Positions 53,326 to 63,943 of a stretch of 64,000 nt of DNA are shown here, piece after piece. The position numbers and the translations under genes are program-made. This DNA is from Plantibacter auratus (lineage in GTDB: Bacteria; Actinomycetota; Actinomycetes; Actinomycetales; Microbacteriaceae). The notes under the pieces are model-generated. The model was given only the letters and a program-made list of their open reading frames with translations, was not told the DNA's origin and did not search any database. Where the stretch lies: the NCBI RefSeq assembly GCF_050587365.1, contig NZ_JBOBFV010000006.1, forward strand, positions 50,427 to 114,426, in the 5' to 3' direction. Each line of letters begins with the position of its first letter. The first letter of the stretch is position 1.

Positions 53326-53461
53326 CGAATACACACCAGCGGCCGGCTGCAGCCGGCGCCTGAGACAGAAGAAGGCGGCACCCATTGGGGGGAATGGGTG
53401 CCGCCTCTACAGTGCCGGATTGGGGGGAATCGCTGGCACTGCATGCACGAATGTGTATTCG
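53326..53461. other. Structured non-coding element with two G6-loop hairpins
   Basis: The 410-bp gap between satD and acs has no clear gene. Outer arms CGAATACACA (53326-53335) and TGTGTATTCG (53452-53461) are a perfect 10-bp inverted repeat. Inside are the 16-bp palindrome GCCGGCTGCAGCCGGC, a 14-bp-stem hairpin (53373-53406) with GGGGGG loop, and a second hairpin (53411-53440) with the same loop. ATTGGGGGGAAT occurs twice, at 53384 and 53419, 35 bp apart. It could be a terminator pair, a small RNA, or a mobile remnant. The rest to 53692 shows nothing clear. Confidence 0.7.
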
Positions 53462-53692
53462 GCCGGGTCCAAGTGTACGCCAGTGAACGGGGAACACAAG
53501 CACTCAGACGACCCCAGATCGAGTGGTTTCCCTACCATGCCCAGATCATTCACAGACTGGGCCCGTGAATTTGTTCGGATGAGTGACAAACCCGCAACCG
53601 AGAACGCGCTACGCTCGTGCATGGCACGGACTCGACCCGCCTCGGCAGGTCGAGTCAGGAACGCGGATTCGCAAGGGAGCGAGACACACACG

Positions 53693-55684
<1,992 letters not shown>

Positions 55685-55701
55685 GTCCTCGCTGCTCCGC
55701 A

Positions 55702-55767
55702 GCAGGAGATCCGCTCCACAGCAGGAGAACGTAGTCACGTTGGTCCTGCTGCGGGGCGTATCTCCTG
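55702..55767. repeat. Long hairpin repeat, copy 1 (left of the DUF559 gene)
   Basis: Arms near AGGAGAT (55704) and ATCTCCT (55766), inner arms CAGCAGGA/TCCTGCTG and a small ACGT/ACGT stem form a long hairpin with small mismatches. The same composite (CAGGAGATCCGCTC ... AGCAGGA ... ACGT) recurs at 56689-56753 on the other side of the gene. It may also end acs transcripts. Confidence 0.8.
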
Positions 55768-55854
55768 TGCTCCACAGGGCAGACTCGCGGGCACCTCGTC
55801 CCCAGCACGCCTGAGTGGAGCATGTGGCCGCGCCCGGCCCGCGAAGCTGAGGTG

Positions 55855-56685
55855 ATGGACCTCACCCCGTGGATCGACCGGCGCGACGGGATCGTGCATC
55901 GGCTCGACGCGCTCGATGCCGGAGCGACCAAGCACGGCATCGAACGAGCAAAGCAATCAGGCTCGGTCCGAGTTGTGAGACGTAACTGGCTCGTGACCGA
56001 GGCGTGTGATCCTCAACTCCTCTTCGCGGCGACGCGCGGAGGACGATTGACGTGTCTGACGATCGCCGGTCGTCGCGGCTGGTGGAACCTGGCTGACGGC
56101 TTCGTCCATCTCTCGGTGGCCTCGACGTCTACGGCGACGACTGAAGCAGGGCTGCGGCTCCATTGGAGCGCGACACCGGCACCAGTGTCCACCCGCACAC
56201 TGGTGCAGCCACCGGTGAATGCGCTCGTCCACATCGCCGAGTGCCAACCGTTCGAACGCGCGCTCGCGGTCTTCGAATCGGCTGTCCGCGTCGGCGATGC
56301 CGACCTCGACCGACTCAGGCTCATGCCGATCCGTTCCCGACGGTTCAGAAGAGTGATCGACCGTGTCAGCCACCTCTCCGACTCAGGCATCGAGTCGATA
56401 CCGCGCATCCGTCTCGCGCGGATCGGCATCCACATGAGCCAGCAGGTCGTGGTCGACGGTCACCGGGTCGACGGACTCATCGGCGAACGCCTCATCTTGC
56501 AGTTCGATGGACACGCCCCTCATCAGGATGCGTCACAACGGAGCCGCGATCTCGCGCAGGATCGCCGTCTCGCGCTGTCCGGCCACACCGTCCTACGGTT
56601 CAGTTACCAGCAGGTCATGCACGAGTGGACACTCGTCGAGCGCGAGATCTCAGACGCGATCGCGCAAGGCAGGCATCAGTGGTGA
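55855..56685 (+). CDS. DUF559/VSR-fold predicted endonuclease-like protein with N-terminal antitoxin-like domain
   Basis: A 276-residue protein. The C-terminal part (about 195-276) shows the DUF559 layout (IGERLILQFDGHAPHQDASQ, then RDLAQDRRLALSGHTVLRFS and YQQVMHEW). Normally the core is an E-x-D-G motif of the restriction-endonuclease fold; here the segment reads LQFDG, so one acidic residue may be replaced. The N-terminus (DRRDGIVHRLDALDAGATKH) looks like a winged-helix AbiEi-type domain. GTG 55852 is an alternative start. It is flanked by two related long hairpins, suggesting a mobile cassette. Function unproven. Confidence 0.7.
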   Translation: MDLTPWIDRRDGIVHRLDALDAGATKHGIERAKQSGSVRVVRRNWLVTEACDPQLLFAATRGGRLTCLTIAGRRGWWNLADGFVHLSVASTSTATTEAGLRLHWSATPAPVSTRTLVQPPVNALVHIAECQPFERALAVFESAVRVGDADLDRLRLMPIRSRRFRRVIDRVSHLSDSGIESIPRIRLARIGIHMSQQVVVDGHRVDGLIGERLILQFDGHAPHQDASQRSRDLAQDRRLALSGHTVLRFSYQQVMHEWTLVEREISDAIAQGRHQW

Positions 56686-56688
56686 ACG

Positions 56689-56753
56689 CAGGAGATCCGC
56701 TCGGCAGCAGGATGAACGTGGCTACGTTCTCCTACTGCGGAGCGGATCTCCTG
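56689..56753. repeat. Long hairpin repeat, copy 2 (right of the DUF559 gene)
   Basis: Outer arms CAGGAGATCCGCTC (56689-56702) and GAGCGGATCTCCTG (56740-56753) are perfect over 14 bp, with inner ACGT stem. Related to copy 1 at 55702-55767, about 0.99 kb away. Confidence 0.85.
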
Positions 56754-56768
56754 TTGTGACGCCGCGCG

Positions 56769-57239
56769 CTATGCGAACTCGACGATGAGCTCCACCTCGA
56801 CGGGCGAGTCGAGCGGGAGCACGGCGACGCCGACGGCGGATCTGGCGTGCACGCCGAGGTCGCCGAAGATCTCGCCGAGGACCTCTGACGCACCGTTGAT
56901 GACGCCGGGCTGGCCGGTGAACGCCGGGTCGGAGGCGACGAAGCCGACGACCTTCACGATGCGGGTGACGCGGTCGAGCGAACCGATCTGGCTCTCCACC
57001 GCGGCGAGCGCGTTGAGGGCGCACGTCCGGGCGTAGGTCTTGGCGTCCGCAGGCGAGACGAGTCCGTCGCCCTCACCCACCTTGCCGGTGGCGGGGAGCT
57101 TGCCGTCGGTCATGGGCAGCTGGCCCGAGGTGAAGACGTGCTCGCCGGAGACCACCGCGGGGATGTAGGCGGCGACGGGCGGGACGACGGTTGGCAGGGT
57201 GATACCGAGCTCGGCGAGTCGGTCGGCGATCTGGGACAT
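56769..57239 (-). CDS. RidA-family protein (reactive imine/enamine deaminase)
   Basis: A 156-residue RidA (YjgF/UK114) protein. It has VFTSGQLPMTDGKLPATGKV, TYARTCALNALAAVESQIG, the conserved catalytic-region Arg in VTRIVKVVGFVASDPAF and VAVLPLDSPVEVELIVEF. RidA proteins hydrolyse 2-aminoacrylate-type imines to protect PLP enzymes. ATG 57239 follows GGAGG. It lies just before a DUF4177 gene, likely in one transcript. Confidence 0.92.
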   Translation of the reverse strand: MSQIADRLAELGITLPTVVPPVAAYIPAVVSGEHVFTSGQLPMTDGKLPATGKVGEGDGLVSPADAKTYARTCALNALAAVESQIGSLDRVTRIVKVVGFVASDPAFTGQPGVINGASEVLGEIFGDLGVHARSAVGVAVLPLDSPVEVELIVEFA

Positions 57240-57262
57240 GGGGGTTCCTCCGGGACGTCGGG

Positions 57263-57418
57263 TCAGTCGGCGATGGGGCGCTTGAGGTAGGCGACGAGCC
57301 CACCCTCCGGACCGGTGACGACCTGGACGAGCTCCCAACCCTCCCCGCCCCAGTTGTTCAGGATGGCAGCCGTGTTGTGGATCATCAACGGCGTGGTGAG
57401 GTACTCCCAGCGGGTCAT
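57263..57418 (-). CDS. Small DUF4177-family protein
   Basis: A 51-residue protein: MTRWEYLTTPLMIHNTAAIL then NNWGGEGWELVQVVTGPEG and YLKRP. The GWELVQV core is DUF4177. No catalytic motif. ATG 57418 has a GAGGAG site. Function of the family is unknown. Confidence 0.82.
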   Translation of the reverse strand: MTRWEYLTTPLMIHNTAAILNNWGGEGWELVQVVTGPEGGLVAYLKRPIAD

Positions 57419-57475
57419 GTCTCTCCTCGATCGGGCGCTCCGCACGGAGAGGCGGAGGCGCAGGGGATCTTCATG

Positions 57476-57497
57476 GCGAGCCCCAAGTGAAGCTCGC
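57476..57497. other. Small hairpin in the promoter region of the first penicillin-binding protein
   Basis: GCGAGC (57476-57481) and GCTCGC (57492-57497) form a 6-bp dyad. The sequence just before the start, CGCTTACCTTCGATCCTATG, resembles that before the second penicillin-binding gene (CGCTTAGCATCGATCCATG), suggesting a shared promoter layout. Confidence 0.4.
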
Positions 57498-57526
57498 TCA
57501 CAGTTTCCCCGCTTACCTTCGATCCT

Positions 57527-59878
57527 ATGCCTGAACCACGTACCCCCGCGAAGACGGTCGCGCAGAGCGTCCTCGGCTTCGTCGGCTTGAGCGTCGCCGC
57601 CGGTGTGCTCGCCACCGCCGCGGTCACCCCTGCCATCGCGATGACCGGTCTCGCCACCTCCACGGGCATCTCCGTCTTCGACGGCCTCCCCGACTACCTC
57701 CAGCTCGACTCGCTCGCCCAGAAGTCGAGCATCTACGCCAAGGACTCCGCCGGCAACCCGGTGCTCCTCGCCTCCTTCTACGACCAGAACCGGATCGAGG
57801 ACAGCTGGGACCAGATCTCCCAGTTCGCGAAGGACGCCGCGGTCTCGGCCGAGGACCCCCGCTTCTTCGACCACGGTGGCATCGACCTCGCGGGCACCGT
57901 CCGAGCGGTCGTCAACAACGCCGCCGGCGGCTCGACGCAGGGTGGCTCCTCCATCACACAGCAGTACGTGAAGAACGTCCTGGTGCAGAAGGCCGAGGCG
58001 ATCCCCGACAAGGCGGAGAGCGATGCGGCCTATGAGGAGGCGACCGCGACGACCCCTGAGCGCAAGCTCAAGGAGATGCGACTCGCGATCGGTCTCGAGA
58101 AGACCTACGGCAAGGAGGACATCCTCCGCGGGTACCTCAACATCTCCGGCTTCGGCGGACGCGTCTACGGGATCGAGGCGGCGTCCAACTACTACTTCAA
58201 CACCACGGCGGCGAACCTCACGCTGGAGCAGGCGGCGACGCTGCTGGCGATCGTCAACAACCCCGAGAACCTCAGGATCGACAAGCCCGACAGCGCCGAC
58301 AACGGCGCGGCCAACGGCTACGCCCTGACGAAGACGCGACGGGACTACGTCCTCGACCAGATGCTCAAGGAGCAGAAGATCTCCAAGGAGCAGCACGACA
58401 CCGCCGTGGCGATCCCGATCACGCCGACGATCGTGCCTCCCGTCACCGGCTGTTCCGCGGCCGGGTCGTCCGCCTACTTCTGTGATTACGTGACGAACGT
58501 GCTGCAGAACAACGAGATCTTCGGCGCCACACAGGACGAACGGTGGACGAACTTCAAGCGCGGCGGGTACAGCGTCTTCACGACCCTCGACCTCGACCTC
58601 CAGAGCGCCTCGCAGGCGGCCATCGACGAATACGTCCCGAAGACGACCACTGAACTCGACCTCGGTGCCGTCTCGGTGAGCGTGCAGCCAGGGAGCGGGC
58701 GGATCCTCGCCATGGCCCAGAACAAGGACTACTCGCAGGATCCCGACGTCCTCGCGACGGGCTCCAACTACAGCGCCATCAACTACAACACCGATCAGGC
58801 GTACGGCGGCTCGGCCGGCTTCCAGCCCGGTTCGACGTACAAGATCTTCACGCTCACGGACTGGCTGAAGTCGGGCAAGGGCGTCAACGAGTCGATCAAC
58901 GCGAACCGCAGATCCGACTGGGGCACCTTCACCAACAGTTGCGTCCCGGGTGGGACGGAGCAGGCGGAGGCCGGATGGAGTCCGCGGAACGACGAGGGCG
59001 AATCGGGGTCCTACACCGTGAGACGGGCCACGCAGCAGTCGATCAACACCGCGTTCATCGCGATGGCGCAGGAGCTCGACCTCTGCGACATCAGCAAGAC
59101 CGCTGAGTCGATGGGCGTGCACCGTGCCGACGGCGCGCCCCTGAACAACTCCCCCGCGACCGTGCTCGGCACCAACGAGGTCGCTCCGCTGAGCATGGCG
59201 ACCGCCTTCGCGACGCTCGCCGCCGGCGGCAAGACGTGCGACCCGATCGCGATCGACTCGATCACGAAGCCCGACGGTTCCACCGCCGAGGTCCCCTCGG
59301 CGAACTGCCGTCAATCCGTCGATGCGAAGGTGGCGGCCGCGGCCGACGACGTCCTCCAGGGCGTCGTCTCCAACGGCACCGCGTCCGCCTCGGGTGCCCG
59401 CACCGACGGCGTCGGTGAGCTGATCGGCAAGACCGGGACCACGGACGACGCCGAGGCGACCTGGATGAGCGGCGCGAGCACGACGGTCGCGACGGTCGTC
59501 GGCACCTTCAACGTCAGCGGACACGTCAACCTCCGCGACACCTACATCGGCGGCACCCAGGTGGCCTCCATGCGGCACTACATCTGGCCGGCGGTCATGT
59601 CCGCCGCGCTCGCCAAGTACCCGGGCGGTGACTTCCCCGAGGCGGATCGCGCCACGCTGCAGGGCGACGGTTCCGGCAGCAGCGGCGAGGACTCGACACC
59701 GACCCCGACGCCCACGGCCGACCCCACGCAGGCACCGAGCGAGGCGCCGACACCGGCTCCGGGTGACGGCGGGGACACCGATGGGACCGGCGAGGACGGC
59801 GGGCCTGCGGCGCCGGGGAACGGCAACGGGAACGGCGGCGGCGCCGGGAACGGGAACGGGAACGGCGCACCCGGATGA
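57527..59878 (+). CDS. Bifunctional penicillin-binding protein (class A, GT51 + transpeptidase)
   Basis: A 783-residue class A PBP that polymerises and cross-links peptidoglycan. An N-terminal membrane anchor (about 10-40) precedes the GT51 domain: SAEDPRFFDHGGID with catalytic E109, GGSSITQQYVKN and RKLKEM. The transpeptidase has S436-T-Y-K, an SIN motif in QQSINTAFIAMA and K635-T-G-T. The C-terminus is a Pro/Thr then Gly/Asn-rich tail (NGNGNGGGAG), with no PASTA. Tandem with a paralogue at 60000. Cytoplasmic-membrane enzyme facing outward. Confidence 0.95.
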   Translation: MPEPRTPAKTVAQSVLGFVGLSVAAGVLATAAVTPAIAMTGLATSTGISVFDGLPDYLQLDSLAQKSSIYAKDSAGNPVLLASFYDQNRIEDSWDQISQFAKDAAVSAEDPRFFDHGGIDLAGTVRAVVNNAAGGSTQGGSSITQQYVKNVLVQKAEAIPDKAESDAAYEEATATTPERKLKEMRLAIGLEKTYGKEDILRGYLNISGFGGRVYGIEAASNYYFNTTAANLTLEQAATLLAIVNNPENLRIDKPDSADNGAANGYALTKTRRDYVLDQMLKEQKISKEQHDTAVAIPITPTIVPPVTGCSAAGSSAYFCDYVTNVLQNNEIFGATQDERWTNFKRGGYSVFTTLDLDLQSASQAAIDEYVPKTTTELDLGAVSVSVQPGSGRILAMAQNKDYSQDPDVLATGSNYSAINYNTDQAYGGSAGFQPGSTYKIFTLTDWLKSGKGVNESINANRRSDWGTFTNSCVPGGTEQAEAGWSPRNDEGESGSYTVRRATQQSINTAFIAMAQELDLCDISKTAESMGVHRADGAPLNNSPATVLGTNEVAPLSMATAFATLAAGGKTCDPIAIDSITKPDGSTAEVPSANCRQSVDAKVAAAADDVLQGVVSNGTASASGARTDGVGELIGKTGTTDDAEATWMSGASTTVATVVGTFNVSGHVNLRDTYIGGTQVASMRHYIWPAVMSAALAKYPGGDFPEADRATLQGDGSGSSGEDSTPTPTPTADPTQAPSEAPTPAPGDGGDTDGTGEDGGPAAPGNGNGNGGGAGNGNGNGAPG

Positions 59879-59884
59879 TCGTCC

Positions 59885-59917
59885 GCGGCTGTCGGTCGAA
59901 CGCAGACCGGCAGCCGC
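59885..59917 (+). terminator. Hairpin after the first penicillin-binding protein
   Basis: A 13-bp stem (59885-59897 with 59905-59917, one G-T pair) and a 7-nt loop lie six bases after the stop codon. Confidence 0.8.
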
Positions 59918-59999
59918 CCCGGGTCGCCCGGCGGCAACGATCGGGTTTCAACGCGTCGCTGAGCGGGCCTTTTTCAGGATTGTCGCTTAGCATCGATCC

Positions 60000-62552
60000 A
60001 TGCCTCAACAACATCGCACGGCCACCGGTGTGCTCGGCGGCTTCCTCGGCTTTCTCGGGCTGAGCGTCGCAGCGGGTGTCCTCGTCACCGCCACGGTCAC
60101 GCCGGCACTCGCCGTCACCGGGATCGCGACCAACAGCACGATCAACGTGTTCGACGGTCTGCCCGACTACCTGGCCCTCGACGAATTGGCGCAGAAGTCG
60201 AGCATCTACGCGACCGACAGCGCAGGCAACCCGCAGCTGCTCGCGTCCTTCTACCAGCAGAACCGCATCGAGGTCGGCTGGGACCAGATCAACCAGTTCG
60301 TCAAGGACGCGGCGATCTCGGCTGAGGACCCGCGCTTCTACGAGCACGGCGGTGTCGACCTCACCGGTACCATCCGCGCCGTCGCGATCAGCGCGACGGG
60401 ACGCGACCTGCAGGGTGGTTCGTCGATCACCCAGCAGTATGTGAAGAACGTGCTCGTGCAGAAGGCCGAGGCCATCACCGACGAGGCCAAGATGAAGGCC
60501 GCGTACGAAGAGGCGACGAAGGCGACCCCGGAGCGCAAGCTCAAGGAGATGCGCATGGCCATCGGCCTCGAGAAGCGCTACGGCAAGCAGGACATCCTGC
60601 GCGGCTACCTCAACATCGCCGGGTTCGGCGGTCGCACCTACGGCATCGAGGCCGCAGCCAACTACTACTTCGCGACGACTGCCGCCAACCTGAACCTCGA
60701 GCAGGCCGCCGCGCTGATGGCGATCGTGAACAACCCGGAGACGCTGCGCCTCGACCGGCCCGACAGCGAGACGAACGGCGCGGCCAACGGGTACGCCCTC
60801 ACACTCGAACGGCGGAACTACGTCCTCGATCAGATGATCAAGGAGGGCAAGATCACCGAGGAGCAGTACTTCTGGGCGTACCGCCAGCCGATCACGCCGA
60901 CCATCAACCCGGCGAGCACGGGCTGCCAGACGGCCGTCAACGTCAGCCCGGGAGCCGGTTACTTCTGCGACTACGTCACCCGGGTGTTCCAGAACAACCC
61001 GATCTTCGGCGCCACGGAGGACGAACGCTGGGCCGCGTTCAACCGCGGTGGCTACAGCGTGTTCACGACGCTCGATCTCGACGTCCAGGGTGCCGCACAG
61101 GCGGCGATCGACGAGCTCATCCCGCGGGTGAGCGACCAGCTCGACATCGGTGCTGTGTCCGTCACCGTGCAGCCCGGAACGGGCCGCATCCTCGCGATGG
61201 CCCAGAACAAGGACTACTCGAACGACCCAGACGTCCTGGCCACCGGTGCGAACTACTCCGCGGTCAACTACAACACCGACGTCGATTACGGCGGGTCCAC
61301 GGGCTTCCAACCCGGATCGACGTACAAGACCTTCACGCTCGCCGAATGGCTCAAAGAGGGGCACGGCCTGAACGAGGGCGTCGACGGCCGGAAACGGTCC
61401 CCGTGGGGCACGTTCAAGGACTCGTGCGCCGACGGCGGCACGGTCTACGCCGGTTCCGACTGGAACCCCGGCAACGACGAGGGTGGCAACGGTGGCCAGT
61501 ACACCGCGCTCCAGTCGACGAAGCAGTCCATCAACACCGGCTTCATCGCGATGGCGAAGCAGCTCGACCTCTGCGGCATCCGTAAGACGGCCGAGTCGAT
61601 GGGTGTCCATCGCGCCGACGGCGGTCCGCTGCTGCAGTCCCCGGCGACGGTCCTCGGCACCAACGAGGTCGCTCCGCTCAGCATGGCGACGGCCTTCGCG
61701 ACCTTCGCTTCGGGCGGCATCACCTGCGACCCGATCGCGATCGACCGGGTCGTGAAGCCCGACGGCACCGAGATCCCCGTTCCGCCGGCGAACTGCCGGC
61801 AGGGCCTCGAAGCCAACGTCGCCGCTACGGCGAACGTCGCACTCCAGGCGACGTTCAACGGCGGCACGACGAGCTCGTCACGCATCGGCGACGGCATCCC
61901 GCTCATCGGCAAGACGGGTACCACCGACAACAACGAGGCGACCTGGATGAGTGGCGCGAGCACGAAGGCGGCGACCGTCGTCGGTGTCTTCAACGCGACC
62001 GGCCACGTCAACCTGCGGCGCACCTACTTCGACGCCGGGCAGGCCGCGACGATCCGTCACAAGATCTGGCCGCGGGTCATGGCGACCGCCAACGCGAAGT
62101 TCGGCGGCGACGCATTCGGCGACCCCGACCCGTCGCTCATCAACGGCCAGTCGGTCCAGGTGCCCGACGTGGCCGGGAAGACCATCGAAGAGGCGCAGAA
62201 GCTCCTCGAGGACGCCGGCTTCGGTTTCGAGAACGGTGGCGCGGGCGACTCCGCCCTGCCGGCCGGCCAGGCGGCGAGCACCAACCCGTCCGGCACGGTG
62301 CCGAAGGGCTCCATCGTCACGGTCTACACGAGCAACGGGCTCCTGGGCGTCGTCCCCGACGTCAGCGGAGCGGGCAACTTCGACGCGGCGAAGGCGGCCA
62401 TCCAGGGCGCCGGGTTCACGAACGTGGGTCAGAAATGCGCGGTCGATCCCGCTGCCACGACACCGAAGGTGACCGGCGTCGATCCACCAGCCGGTACCGC
62501 AGCGCGCAAGGACGGCAAGGTGACGGTGACGGTCTCGAAGACCAGCTGTTAG
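60000..62552 (+). CDS. Bifunctional penicillin-binding protein with two PASTA domains
   Basis: An 850-residue class A PBP, paralogous to the preceding gene over the whole catalytic part. GT51: SAEDPRFYEHGGVD (E109) and GGSSITQQYVKN. Transpeptidase: S440-T-Y-K, SINTGFIAMA and K638-T-G-T. Two PASTA domains follow (about 720-780, VQVPDVAGKTIEEAQKLLE; and about 783-850, GVVPDVSGAGNFDAAKAAIQ), ending in a lone Cys. PASTA domains bind muropeptides. The tandem pair probably came from duplication, with divergence of the C-terminal tails. Confidence 0.95.
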   Translation: MPQQHRTATGVLGGFLGFLGLSVAAGVLVTATVTPALAVTGIATNSTINVFDGLPDYLALDELAQKSSIYATDSAGNPQLLASFYQQNRIEVGWDQINQFVKDAAISAEDPRFYEHGGVDLTGTIRAVAISATGRDLQGGSSITQQYVKNVLVQKAEAITDEAKMKAAYEEATKATPERKLKEMRMAIGLEKRYGKQDILRGYLNIAGFGGRTYGIEAAANYYFATTAANLNLEQAAALMAIVNNPETLRLDRPDSETNGAANGYALTLERRNYVLDQMIKEGKITEEQYFWAYRQPITPTINPASTGCQTAVNVSPGAGYFCDYVTRVFQNNPIFGATEDERWAAFNRGGYSVFTTLDLDVQGAAQAAIDELIPRVSDQLDIGAVSVTVQPGTGRILAMAQNKDYSNDPDVLATGANYSAVNYNTDVDYGGSTGFQPGSTYKTFTLAEWLKEGHGLNEGVDGRKRSPWGTFKDSCADGGTVYAGSDWNPGNDEGGNGGQYTALQSTKQSINTGFIAMAKQLDLCGIRKTAESMGVHRADGGPLLQSPATVLGTNEVAPLSMATAFATFASGGITCDPIAIDRVVKPDGTEIPVPPANCRQGLEANVAATANVALQATFNGGTTSSSRIGDGIPLIGKTGTTDNNEATWMSGASTKAATVVGVFNATGHVNLRRTYFDAGQAATIRHKIWPRVMATANAKFGGDAFGDPDPSLINGQSVQVPDVAGKTIEEAQKLLEDAGFGFENGGAGDSALPAGQAASTNPSGTVPKGSIVTVYTSNGLLGVVPDVSGAGNFDAAKAAIQGAGFTNVGQKCAVDPAATTPKVTGVDPPAGTAARKDGKVTVTVSKTSC

Positions 62553-62567
62553 CGTCCTGACGCGAGC

Positions 62568-62604
62568 ACGGAGGGCCCGATCGGTATTCGATCGGGCCCT
62601 CCGT
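62568..62604. terminator. Terminator after the PASTA-type penicillin-binding protein
   Basis: A perfect 16-bp stem (62568-62583 with 62589-62604) and GTATT loop 16 bases past the stop. Confidence 0.9.
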
Positions 62605-62701
62605 CGTCTGCGCCTGGCTCCCCTCCGGGCGTCTTCGGAGGGGCTACCGGTACGCTCGTGGGACGGTCGGCACCACTCGACGACCGAGGAGGAGACGATC
62701 G

Positions 62702-63676
62702 ATGGCGGCATCCATGAGCACCGGCGGCAGACTCGGTACGGCGGCAGCCGTTGTGGCGGGCCTCGGGGCCCTCACCCTCGGATACGCGTCGATCGTCGAG
62801 CGCAACGCCTTCACGCTCCGCAGGGTGACCGCTCCCGTCCTCCCGCCCGACGCCGAGCCGATCACCGTCCTGCACCTGTCCGATCTCCACATGGCCCCCT
62901 GGCAGCGCCGCAAGCAGGCTTGGCTGCGGTCACTCGCCGATCTGCAACCGGATGTCGTGATTAACACGGGCGACAACCTGGGGCACGAGCAGGGCATCGA
63001 CGGGATCCGGGCCGCGCTCTCCGTGTTCGCCGGTGTCCCGGGCGCGTTCGTGCACGGCTCGAACGACTACTACGGGCCGAGTGCGAAGAACCCGTTCAAG
63101 TACTTCGTGCAGTCGTCCTCGAAGCACGTCTCCCCGACGACGCTCGACACGGCTGCGCTCGAGCGGTTCTTCATGGACGAGCTCGGGTGGATGGACCTCA
63201 ACAACGCGGTCGGTGAGATCTCGATCCGGGGCACCCGCCTCGACCTGTTCGGCGTCGACGACCCGCACAAGCACTTCGACCGACTGGACACGCTGACGGC
63301 GCTCATCGACGAGCGACTGGACGCCGAGACGTTGGAGACCGACGACCCGTCGCTGGCCCACACGGTGACGGTCGGCGTGATGCACGCTCCGTATCGGCGG
63401 GTGCTCGACGCCTTCGTGACGCAGGGTGCGCAGTTCATCTTCGCGGGGCACACCCACGGTGGCCAGGTCTGTGTGCCGGGCTACGGCGCACTCGTGACGA
63501 ACTGCGACATCCCCCGGCAGCAGGCGAAGGGGCTCAGCGTCTGGCGGCATGCCCTGCGCTCGGCGTATCTGAACGTGTCGGCGGGGATCGGGACCTCCAT
63601 CTACGCGCCAGTGCGATTCGCCTGCCGGCCGGAAGCGTCGCTCGTGACCCTCCTCCCCCGCCGCACGGTGGTCTGA
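62702..63676 (+). CDS. Calcineurin-like metallophosphoesterase
   Basis: A 324-residue metallophosphoesterase. The metal ligands are visible: VLHLSDLHMA (D-x-H), NTGDN, VHGSNDYYG, VTVGVMHAP and FAGHTHGGQV. A short hydrophobic stretch near residues 11-30 may be a membrane anchor, so it may work at the membrane. It belongs to the YkuE-like group, which hydrolyses phosphodiesters or lipid-linked phosphates; substrate unknown. ATG 62702 follows GAGGAGGA. Confidence 0.92.
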   Translation: MAASMSTGGRLGTAAAVVAGLGALTLGYASIVERNAFTLRRVTAPVLPPDAEPITVLHLSDLHMAPWQRRKQAWLRSLADLQPDVVINTGDNLGHEQGIDGIRAALSVFAGVPGAFVHGSNDYYGPSAKNPFKYFVQSSSKHVSPTTLDTAALERFFMDELGWMDLNNAVGEISIRGTRLDLFGVDDPHKHFDRLDTLTALIDERLDAETLETDDPSLAHTVTVGVMHAPYRRVLDAFVTQGAQFIFAGHTHGGQVCVPGYGALVTNCDIPRQQAKGLSVWRHALRSAYLNVSAGIGTSIYAPVRFACRPEASLVTLLPRRTVV

Positions 63677-63689
63677 CCCGGCCCGACTG

Positions 63690-63831
63690 CCCTTCGACAG
63701 GCTCAGGGACCGGGACTCCCCGGCCCGCGCACCCTCCGCCGGTCACTGAGCACCCTCCGCCGGTCACTGAGCACCCTCCGCCGGTCACTGAGCTTGTCGA
63801 AGTGCCGCCCTTCGACAGGCTCAGGGACCGG
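63690..63831. repeat. REP-like intergenic repeats
   Basis: Two exact copies of CCCTTCGACAGGCTCAGGGA+CCGG (63690-63713 and 63808-63831), one inverse copy (63781-63804), and three tandem 21-bp units of CACCCTCCGCCGGTCACTGAG (63730-63792). The same element occurs at 38953. Confidence 0.85.
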
Positions 63832-63842
63832 GCCTCTCCGCG

Positions 63843-63899
63843 GGGAAACAGAGAAGCCCGGTCAGACGATTGCTCATCTGACCGGGCTTGTACTGTCGG
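63843..63899. repeat. Hairpin-containing 57-bp duplication, copy 1
   Basis: Contains a 12-bp stem, AGCCCGGTCAGA/TCTGACCGGGCT (63855-63888). Identical to 63944-64000 except at two positions. Behaves like a terminator. Confidence 0.85.
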
Positions 63900-63930
63900 G
63901 GTAGCGGGATGTGCAACCCGCCAGCCCAGC
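63897..63930 (-). pseudogene. Degenerate tRNA 3' end (T-arm and acceptor)
   Basis: Read on the minus strand: T-stem GCGGG/CCCGC with an 8-nt loop, then TACCCCGA acceptor end. The stem matches common tRNAs, but the loop is not a TTCAAAT and no anticodon arm is visible. It looks like a tRNA remnant between two hairpin copies. Confidence 0.5.
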
Positions 63931-63943
63931 GGACCGCCAACCC

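Noticed and set aside
53470..53692. A coding start upstream of acs
   Set aside because: The open frame before ATG 53693 has no family similarity and would lengthen Acs beyond its usual size.
57263..61610. Long minus-strand frames opposite both penicillin-binding genes
   Set aside because: Shadows; the two frames resemble each other only because the sense genes are paralogues. The last 51 codons of the first are a real DUF4177 gene.
63730..63792. Possible CRISPR-like array
   Set aside because: Units are adjacent with no spacers and are only 21 bp; no cas genes are present.
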